Of a stretch of DNA of 5,483 nt, positions 1-5,483 are shown piece by piece. Each line of letters opens with the position of its first letter. Within the stretch, counting starts at the first letter, position 1. Source of the DNA: an uncultured bacterium (GTDB lineage Bacteria; Patescibacteriota; Gracilibacteria; UBA4473). Both the position numbers and the translations under genes were made by a program. Under the pieces are notes generated by a model. The model did not search any database. It saw nothing but the letters and a program-made list of their open reading frames with translations, and was not told the origin of the DNA. The stretch is from positions 1-5,483 of the forward strand of contig CAMZKS010000122.1 in assembly GCA_947311285.1 (NCBI GenBank), given 5' to 3'.

Positions 1-1235
1 CCGATGTCGATATTTTGACTATGACGGCTACACCGATCCCACGAACGCTGCACATGGGAATGAACAAGCTTAAAGATGTTTCAACAATTACCACACCGCC
101 TCCAGGCCGGTTGCCGGTAGTAACAGAGGTTCGTAAATATAATTTGAATTTGATTCGAGAAAGTATTCAAAAAGAGTTAGCACGCGGTGGGCAGGTTTAT
201 TTTTTGCACAACGAAGTTCGCACCATTGAATCTCAGGCTGAGCAGCTGCGACGCTTAATTCCTGAAGCCCGATTTATTGTCGCTCACGGTCAATTAAATC
301 CGCATGAATTAGAGGCTCGAATTAAACACTTTAAAAACGGTGAAGCTGATGTGTTAATTGCCTCTACTATTATTGAGAATGGAATTGATTTACCGAACGC
401 TAATACGTTGTTTGTAAATAAAGCCGAAAAATTTGGTTTATCACAACTTTACCAATTGCGAGGTCGAGTAGGCCGAGGCCGATCACAGGCTTATGCCTAC
501 TTTTTGTATCATGGGCAAAAATTAGAAGTTGATGCTCGTAAGCGTTTGCGTGCGATTGTAGAAGCTTCTGAGCTAGGGGCTGGGTTTCAAATTGCCATGA
601 AAGACTTGGAAATTCGCGGAGCTGGAGAAATTTTAGGAGCGAATCAAGCCGGAACGATGAAAGATGCAGGAGTGAGTCATTTCGTGCGTATGCTTAACAA
701 AACTATGGCGCAGATTAAATCGGGAGAATTAGGTGTTGAAGAAGAAATAGAAGAAAACGTAACGGTTGAAATTCCATTGGCCGCTTATATTCCGCCAAGT
801 TATATTCCGAATGCTGACGAAAAAATACAGGTGTATCAAGAATTAGCTTCGGCAGAAGATGCTAAGCAACTAAATGAAGTTAAAAAAGACTTACAAGATG
901 ATTACGGCGATCTGCCAACTCAGGTGGAAAACTTGTGCAAAGTAATTCGCTTAAAAATGGCGCTTAGAGCGGCAAATTTAGGTGGCGTACGGGTAACAAA
1001 AGTTTCTCATAAATCACATCAAATAACGCTACGAATGGGGAAAGGCTTTAGTCCAGAGCAAATTCTGGGGCTTCTTAAAAACACGAAAGAAAAATGGATC
1101 ATCACTTCAACAGGGATGAAACTTGAGTTAGCAAGCATGCCAATAACTTGGTACAAAGACCTGCTAACCACAGTGGAATGGCTAATTCCAGAAAAAAATA
1201 AAAAAGTTAAAGTGAAGCCTAAGAAAAAGAATTAG
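1..1235 (+). CDS. mfd: Transcription-repair coupling factor Mfd, C-terminal part (5' end outside window)
   Basis: Mfd is a cytoplasmic double-stranded DNA translocase that pushes stalled RNA polymerase off DNA lesions and recruits UvrA for nucleotide excision repair. The frame is open from the left edge (first whole codon at 3), so the TTG at 15 and ATG at 21 are internal codons. With TTG 15 as residue 1, the sequence shows helicase motif III (TATPIPRTL, 4-12), the motif IV strand (GQVYFLHNEV, 59-68), motif V (STIIENGIDLP, 117-127) and motif VI (QLRGRVGRGR, 147-156) with its arginines. The Mfd/RecG translocation (TRG) motif follows (DLEIRGAGEILG, 197-208), then the D7-type C-terminal domain (about 250-390) that masks the UvrA-binding surface in the family. 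A lysine-rich tail (392-406) ends at a TAG stop. Full-length Mfd is usually about 1,100-1,200 residues, so the UvrB-like region, RNA-polymerase-interacting domain and motifs I-II lie upstream. RecG is excluded by the D7 domain following the TRG motif. Confidence 0.97.
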   Translation, partial: DVDILTMTATPIPRTLHMGMNKLKDVSTITTPPPGRLPVVTEVRKYNLNLIRESIQKELARGGQVYFLHNEVRTIESQAEQLRRLIPEARFIVAHGQLNPHELEARIKHFKNGEADVLIASTIIENGIDLPNANTLFVNKAEKFGLSQLYQLRGRVGRGRSQAYAYFLYHGQKLEVDARKRLRAIVEASELGAGFQIAMKDLEIRGAGEILGANQAGTMKDAGVSHFVRMLNKTMAQIKSGELGVEEEIEENVTVEIPLAAYIPPSYIPNADEKIQVYQELASAEDAKQLNEVKKDLQDDYGDLPTQVENLCKVIRLKMALRAANLGGVRVTKVSHKSHQITLRMGKGFSPEQILGLLKNTKEKWIITSTGMKLELASMPITWYKDLLTTVEWLIPEKNKKVKVKPKKKN

Positions 1236-1268
1236 CTTTTTTAATCTCATAATTTAATTTAAAGAGTG
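1236..1268 (+). other. mfd-pbpC intergenic gap, AT-rich, no clear signal
   Basis: These 33 bases separate the mfd stop from the pbpC ATG. They are almost entirely A and T. An AAAAAG (1224-1229) inside the end of mfd can pair with CTTTTT (1236-1241) across a six-base loop, but the stem is nearly all A-U and is too weak to call a terminator. I see no convincing -35/-10 promoter pair. The short gap and shared direction suggest read-through from mfd into pbpC, which is inference. The GTG at 1266 may be the pbpC start, in which case the gap is 30 bases. Confidence 0.5.
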
Positions 1269-3383
1269 ATGAAGCTTTTTAGGTTTTTAATTATTACGTT
1301 GATTGTTTTTATTGGAATATTTCTTGTATGGCCTTTGACGTTAAAATCTTCTCCAACTAGCTGGTTCTTTTATGATGATGCGGGTGAAGTTCTTTATCAA
1401 GAATCAGCGGTGATTGCATCGCCAACAGAGTATCCGAAGTTTTTGCTGGAGAGTTTGGTAATGCTTGAAGATCAAGAGTTTTATCGTCACGGCGGGGTGG
1501 ATTTTAAGGCACTGCTTAGAGCCGCTCTTCAAAATGCCCGTTCAAACGAAGTGTTATCTGGTGCTTCAACTCTGACTATGCAATTAGCCCGGTTAGAGTT
1601 TTTGCCCCGTAGCCAACGTAATTGGTGGTACAAAATTAGGCAGGCTTTTTTTGCGTTAAAATTAGAGCAGAAATTAACGAAAGATGAAATTCTTAATCGT
1701 TATTTGGCACAAGTTAATTTAGGTAATGGGGCTTATGGTTTTGAAAACGCCGCTCGACGTTATTTTTCTAAAGATTTATCTCAACTTTCGATTGGAGAAA
1801 CCACCATATTGCTGGCGATTGTTCAAAATCCAAGTCGGTTTAATCCAATAACGAATCCAGAACGCTCACTGGTGCGTCGTAATTTTATTTTAAGTCGTTT
1901 AGAGACCGTAGAAATAATTAATTCTTCGGAGTATAAATACTGGGTTAATACGCCTATAAAATTAAAACCAGAAATTAATAATGTCATAACCGCACCGCAT
2001 TTTGTTTTTTGGGTGAAATCACAATTGGCATTTTTAGACGGTAAAACTCCAGAGGTACATGTATATACCACACTTGATAAAAAATTGTATGAAGATAGTT
2101 TAGTAATTGTAAGAGAAACGATTAAACGAAACGAAAAAGAAAAAAAAATCACAAATGGAGCGGTTGTAGTTTTAGATAAAGCGAACCGTATCAAGGTCAT
2201 GATCGGTAGTCTTAATTTTTTTGACGATAGGATTGATGGGGCCGTTAATTTGGCAACCGCATACCGGCAATCAGGCTCGGTCTTAAAGCCCTTTCTGTAT
2301 AGCTTGGCGCTTGATAATGGTTTTTCTCCAGCAACGGCTTTAACCGATTTAAAAACAATTTTTTCTTCGGGTTATTTGCCTCGAAACTTTGATATAAATC
2401 AAGAAAATGGGGCGGTTCGTTTTCGGGAAGCGTTGGCTAATTCGTACAATATTGCCGCCGTTGATTTACTAAATCAAATTGGCATTGAATCTTTTTATTA
2501 TTTTCTAGAGCAACTGGGTTTAAATCTTAAACAATCATCAGATTCTCTAGGGCTTTCAATGATACTTGGAGCCAGTGAAAGCTCTCTTTTGAATTTAACT
2601 CAAGCCTATTCAGTTTTTACCCATCAAGGAGCGTTAAATGACTTAACTTTTATAAATAGTGTGAAAAATAAAGCGGGTGATACTTTGTATGAACCGCCTG
2701 TGTCTGTACCAAGAAAAGTCTTGTCGAGTGCCAGTGCGGAGTGGGGGCAACACGTACTGAGTGATAATGCGGCTCGTTGGAAAAATTTTTCTCGGGGTAA
2801 TAGTTTAGAACTTCCCTTTGCCAGTGGTGCTAAAACCGGCACTTCGCAAGCCTTTAGAGATAACTGGGTTTTAGGGTTTTCTCCTCGCTACACCGTGGGA
2901 GTGTGGGTAGGGAATGCGGACGGAACGCCCATGGTATCGAGTTCAGGGATGCAGGGCGCAGGCCCCATGTGGCAAGGTGTAATGCAGCGATTACATCGCG
3001 CAGGGAGCGTGCCGGCGTTTAAATATTCAAGTGACCGGCGGCTGAGCACGGCGTGCCGGCGTCCGGAAATTTTAGTGTGCGGAGAAAAAGTGTCTGTTTT
3101 TTTAACAGAGAAAGAATATGTACGATTAAATGAAACGAGTAGAAAAAGTGAGAAGCATGTGCTTGAAATAGTTTACCCAGCAGAGGGGGATACCTTCGTG
3201 GAGGGGTCCGATTTATTGATTCAATTAAGAGGTCCAAATCAGCAGGGGCTTACGTATACTTTTGATGAGGAAATTTTTGTTGGACCAATTTTTAATAATT
3301 TACCATTAGGTAGACACTTCATTGAGGTACGAAGCCTTGACGGGGAGACAGTGAAAGTTCACATTGAAGTTGAGAAGTTATAA
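1269..3383 (+). CDS. pbpC: Penicillin-binding protein 1C (bifunctional glycosyltransferase/transpeptidase)
   Basis: Class A PBP that polymerises and cross-links peptidoglycan outside the cytoplasmic membrane. Residues are numbered from GTG 1266; the ATG at 1269 (residue 2) is the preferred start, though neither has a well-spaced ribosome site. An N-terminal membrane anchor spans about 4-24. The GT51 glycosyltransferase (about 50-215) shows motif 1 EDQEFYRHGG (68-77, catalytic Glu68), motif 2 GASTLTMQLAR (99-109) and motif 3 KIRQAFFALKLEQ (123-135). The transpeptidase (about 297-575) has SVLK (338-341, acyl-accepting Ser338), SYN (393-395) and KTGTS (523-527). The C-terminal 75 residues (about 630-705) form a small beta domain resembling the PBP1C C-terminal domain (BiPBP_C), which separates it from PBP1A/1B. 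Length is slightly below the ~770 residues of E. coli PBP1C. The A2M lipoprotein starts nine bases downstream, the known partner of this family. Odd points: Gln126 where PBP1b has its second GT glutamate, and only two cysteines (597, 605). Confidence 0.95.
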   Translation: MKLFRFLIITLIVFIGIFLVWPLTLKSSPTSWFFYDDAGEVLYQESAVIASPTEYPKFLLESLVMLEDQEFYRHGGVDFKALLRAALQNARSNEVLSGASTLTMQLARLEFLPRSQRNWWYKIRQAFFALKLEQKLTKDEILNRYLAQVNLGNGAYGFENAARRYFSKDLSQLSIGETTILLAIVQNPSRFNPITNPERSLVRRNFILSRLETVEIINSSEYKYWVNTPIKLKPEINNVITAPHFVFWVKSQLAFLDGKTPEVHVYTTLDKKLYEDSLVIVRETIKRNEKEKKITNGAVVVLDKANRIKVMIGSLNFFDDRIDGAVNLATAYRQSGSVLKPFLYSLALDNGFSPATALTDLKTIFSSGYLPRNFDINQENGAVRFREALANSYNIAAVDLLNQIGIESFYYFLEQLGLNLKQSSDSLGLSMILGASESSLLNLTQAYSVFTHQGALNDLTFINSVKNKAGDTLYEPPVSVPRKVLSSASAEWGQHVLSDNAARWKNFSRGNSLELPFASGAKTGTSQAFRDNWVLGFSPRYTVGVWVGNADGTPMVSSSGMQGAGPMWQGVMQRLHRAGSVPAFKYSSDRRLSTACRRPEILVCGEKVSVFLTEKEYVRLNETSRKSEKHVLEIVYPAEGDTFVEGSDLLIQLRGPNQQGLTYTFDEEIFVGPIFNNLPLGRHFIEVRSLDGETVKVHIEVEKL
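3007..3062 (+). repeat. Pair of 12-bp direct repeats in a GC-rich patch inside pbpC
   Basis: GCGTGCCGGCGT occurs exactly at 3007-3018 and again at 3051-3062, 44 bases apart start to start. The two copies are read in different frames: the first gives the end of Ser then Val-Pro-Ala, the second gives Ala-Cys-Arg-Arg. The repeat is therefore at the DNA level and not imposed by a repeated peptide. The surrounding stretch, about 2995-3066, is clearly richer in G+C than the rest of the gene. It encodes the linker between the transpeptidase and the C-terminal domain. Chance is possible given the short length. Confidence 0.55.
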
Positions 3384-3392
3384 ATAGATTTT

Positions 3393-3440
3393 ATGAAAAA
3401 AATAATACTTATTGGTACGGCTTTGTTTTTAACGGCGTGT
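3393..3440 (+). other. Lipoprotein signal peptide and lipobox of the A2M protein
   Basis: A short signal has Lys2-Lys3, then a hydrophobic core (IILIGTALF, 4-12), then the lipobox Leu13-Thr14-Ala15-Cys16, with the Cys codon at 3438-3440. Signal peptidase II would cut before Cys16, which would carry the lipid. The residues after it are Asn-Asn, not Asp, so by the enterobacterial +2 rule the protein would go to the outer membrane if the cell has one. That rule may not hold in this lineage. The signal sits directly after the ATG, which supports 3393 as the true start. Confidence 0.9.
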
Positions 3441-5483
3441 AATAATTTCTCGATTTCAGAAGACCTTAAGGCACTCATAGAAGCCGAGCCAAATTTAGCG
3501 CCTATTAATTTTGATAAGCCCGCTGAAATCGAGTTTGTTTCTCCGGCAGACCACAGTGAGCAAGTTGAAGGCCTAGTGCCAATCACTTTTTTATGGAAAG
3601 AGCCTATTTTAGCCTTACAGAATCATCAAGTCGTCAAAGATTTTTTGTCGGCGCACTTAACTATTGAGCCTGCACATCCTGGTGAGTGGCGATCACTAGG
3701 AACCAGTGGCATTATGTTTGAACCAAAAAAAGCTTGGAAACCTTCAACCGAGTATTACTTAACGGGAACCCCAGAAATTTTAACTGATTTGAATTATAGT
3801 TTTAAAACTTCAACATTAATTTTAGAACATCATGACTTTGGCACATTGCTTAAAAAAACACCCTTAACACTGCAATTTAATCAGCCGGTTGATCTAGGCT
3901 CCTTTGGTAAAGGTTTCTCGATAAAAACTGTGAATGAAGAGGACGAACCTACGACGTTAGAATTCGATATTCAGTATGGATCTAAAACGAACGAGCAGGA
4001 AAAAGAAATTATCGATAAAACAATACTTAAGCTTATTCCTCAGCAAGAGTGGCCAGAAAATGTGGCGTATGAATTTATTTTAGAAACGGGTGACTATAGC
4101 CTTGATGGAGATCTGCTAACTGATAAGATAATTGAATTTAGTTTTAAGTCAGCCGGCCCTTTTACAATAGATAAACAAGTGTTGCCAAGTACTCACACTC
4201 AATCACTTAAAATGTATTTCAGTGCGCCAGTATCTAGCAAGGTGTTAGCCGAAAGTTTGGTTATTACCCCGCAACCTAAAAAAGAATTAAGTGAAGTTCT
4301 AAATTATTGGATTGAGAATGATTACACCAGTACGAGTTTTTATCTTTCGCCACCAGATGGTGTGTGGGATCCTGAAGTTGAATTTACGGTTAATTTAAAA
4401 CCCAGTTTTACTGATGAAGCGGGTCGAAGTTTAAAACGCTTCGAACCCTATGTTTTCCAGACAGATCTAGATACGTTCTTTCGTCCTGTTTACTTTCCCA
4501 ACAACTTTAGTGTATTTGGTCGAGGCGTTGATTTGAAGCCCACATTTTCTTATGGCGGAGAAGTGGAAGGCTTAGAGGTTAGTCTGAATGGAGTAGAAAA
4601 GTCATTCCAATTAAAGACTGCTTTAAAGAAACGTAAAATTTGGAGCCTAGATATTAAATCAGAATTCCCAGAGTTTTTTAATCCATCAGGGGAATTAAAT
4701 TCTGGAGACTATAAATTAAAAATTAGAAGTAATTTTGTAGAAAAAAATCGATACAGAACTTATGAGTCACGCTTTTTTGTTTCAGACTTTGCGGTAGAGC
4801 TCAAGCAAGCCGCCAATGATACTTTAATTGTAAACGCGGTGCCATTTCCAAATCAAGAGATTTTAACCGAGAGTTTCGATATGGAGTTTTACGTAGGGGA
4901 TTGGCAATCGGAAACACACTTTAAAACGGTAGAAAATGTATCTAATAATTTTAGGTTAGAAGTGCCTCGTAACGAATTTCGAATGGTGAAAGTTGTGTCT
5001 GGTGACAAGATTGGGTTTGGGACCCCGTACTTTAATGATGGCATGAATGTGTGGGATGCACAGGCCGATTTTGGTGACTGGAAATATAATCAAAATTATT
5101 CTGGGGTGCTATTTACTGATCGACCACTTTATAAGCCGGGTCAAACTTTATTCTACAAAGGCTTTATTCGTGCGTTAGAACTTTTTGGGAAAAATTTCCC
5201 TTTGCAAGAAGTGGGGAAATCTGTGAATAATTTGGAATATGAAATCCAGGTTTTTGACCCAGAATACAACGTAGTAGAAACCACTGTAGGGACTATTTCT
5301 GGAGGCAGTTTTGACGGAGAGTACGAATTACCCGCAGACTTGAGGCTTGGGAATTACCATTTGAATTTTACGCTCAAGAACGAGGATCAGCGGTTTACGT
5401 TGGAGACACCTTTTTGGGTTCAGGAATATCGAAAACCAAATTTCCTGATTACACCGCATTTTTCAACGAAACAAGCGTTAGCA
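3393..5483 (+). CDS. Bacterial alpha-2-macroglobulin lipoprotein (YfhM-like), N-terminal part; 3' end outside window
   Basis: Likely membrane-anchored protease trap guarding the cell envelope. The frame runs 697 codons from ATG 3393 to the last base without a stop. Residues 1-16 are a lipoprotein signal ending in the lipobox LTAC; Cys16 is the only cysteine in the visible part. Residues about 44-141, 145-252 and 257-357 look like three successive Ig-like beta modules of the Big_5 type, each with a 'Phe-x-x-Pro-Val' or 'Ile-x-Pro' style strand pattern (e.g. LQFNQPV at 160-166, MYFSAPV at 274-280). Macroglobulin-like beta domains follow from about 374. The diagnostic A2M MG2 signature is FTDRPLYKPGQT (574-585) followed by YKGFIR (588-593), and the domain closes with WVQEYRKPNF (675-684), typical of the MG2/MG3 junction. 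Family members are usually 1,500-2,000 residues, so the bait region, any thioester (CxEQ) and the receptor-like end are missing. Placement nine bases after pbpC fits the known PBP1C-A2M partnership. The annotation is firm; protease substrates and thioester status cannot be seen. Confidence 0.92.
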   Translation, partial: MKKIILIGTALFLTACNNFSISEDLKALIEAEPNLAPINFDKPAEIEFVSPADHSEQVEGLVPITFLWKEPILALQNHQVVKDFLSAHLTIEPAHPGEWRSLGTSGIMFEPKKAWKPSTEYYLTGTPEILTDLNYSFKTSTLILEHHDFGTLLKKTPLTLQFNQPVDLGSFGKGFSIKTVNEEDEPTTLEFDIQYGSKTNEQEKEIIDKTILKLIPQQEWPENVAYEFILETGDYSLDGDLLTDKIIEFSFKSAGPFTIDKQVLPSTHTQSLKMYFSAPVSSKVLAESLVITPQPKKELSEVLNYWIENDYTSTSFYLSPPDGVWDPEVEFTVNLKPSFTDEAGRSLKRFEPYVFQTDLDTFFRPVYFPNNFSVFGRGVDLKPTFSYGGEVEGLEVSLNGVEKSFQLKTALKKRKIWSLDIKSEFPEFFNPSGELNSGDYKLKIRSNFVEKNRYRTYESRFFVSDFAVELKQAANDTLIVNAVPFPNQEILTESFDMEFYVGDWQSETHFKTVENVSNNFRLEVPRNEFRMVKVVSGDKIGFGTPYFNDGMNVWDAQADFGDWKYNQNYSGVLFTDRPLYKPGQTLFYKGFIRALELFGKNFPLQEVGKSVNNLEYEIQVFDPEYNVVETTVGTISGGSFDGEYELPADLRLGNYHLNFTLKNEDQRFTLETPFWVQEYRKPNFLITPHFSTKQALA

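Noticed and set aside
15..23. TTG at 15 or ATG at 21 as a true start of a short helicase gene
   Set aside because: The frame is open upstream to the window edge and the preceding codons (Asp-Val-Asp-Ile-Leu) match the conserved Mfd sequence before motif III, so these are internal codons.
1222..1243. AAAAAG/CTTTTT inverted repeat with T-run at the end of mfd, resembling an intrinsic terminator
   Set aside because: The stem is about six pairs with a single G-C pair. It lacks the GC-rich stem needed, and the downstream gene starts within 30 bases.
1236..1268. Possible pbpC promoter in the AT-rich gap
   Set aside because: TATAAT-like stretches are expected by chance in such AT-rich sequence, and no matching -35 element at proper spacing is visible.
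1823..2200. Open frame of 125 codons on the - strand within pbpC
   Set aside because: It lies wholly inside the well-supported pbpC gene, shows no recognisable domain, and has a low-complexity Ser/Phe/Leu/Thr-rich composition typical of an antisense shadow.
3046..3056. GCACG-G-CGTGC hairpin in the GC-rich patch
   Set aside because: The loop would be one base, which cannot form, and it lies inside coding sequence with no associated signal.
2624..3586. Three short - strand open frames (2624-2842, 3019-3237, 3359-3586)
   Set aside because: All overlap pbpC or the A2M gene in antisense, have no ribosome site or motif, and run against three co-directional genes.
1..5483. Alternative genetic code (TGA read as Gly or Trp), as in some candidate phyla
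   Set aside because: No in-frame TGA occurs in any of the three genes; Trp is encoded by TGG and Gly by GGN, and the two visible stops are TAG and TAA.

Overview
The window is fully coding on the + strand. It holds three genes in the same direction with almost no space between them: the 3' part of mfd (transcription-repair coupling factor), a complete pbpC-type bifunctional penicillin-binding protein (PBP1C), and the 5' part of a large bacterial alpha-2-macroglobulin (A2M) lipoprotein that runs off the right edge. I see no RNA genes, CRISPR arrays, insertion sequences or convincing terminators, and no gene on the - strand.

Organism: a bacterium with a moderately AT-rich genome (roughly 40% G+C by eye, not counted). 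It has peptidoglycan, exported lipoproteins and the standard genetic code: stops are TAG and TAA, Trp is TGG, and there is no in-frame TGA in any of the three reading frames. Neither complete start has a well-placed Shine-Dalgarno sequence. The proteins are clear family members but not close to the E. coli versions I can recall. An uncultivated or environmental lineage is plausible, either diderm or from the candidate phyla, but the window does not settle the taxonomy.

Layout: positions 1-1235 encode the last ~411 residues of Mfd (second motor lobe, TRG motif and C-terminal regulatory domain). A 33-bp AT-rich gap precedes pbpC (1269-3383, possibly starting at the GTG at 1266). Nine bases separate its stop from the A2M start at 3393, and the A2M frame stays open for 697 codons to the last base.

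How they work together: pbpC and A2M form a known pair (pbpC and yfhM are adjacent in E. coli). The usual interpretation is that A2M traps proteases entering through a damaged envelope while PBP1C repairs the wall. Here pbpC comes first, the reverse of the E. coli order, and the pair follows a DNA-repair gene with no obvious direct link. I found no clearly new system. The points most worth a second look are the long N-terminal extension of the A2M made of Ig-like modules, the Gln at the expected second glycosyltransferase Glu of the PBP, its lone cysteine pair, a poly-A slippery site exactly at the PBP domain junction, and a GC-rich patch with a 12-base repeat.
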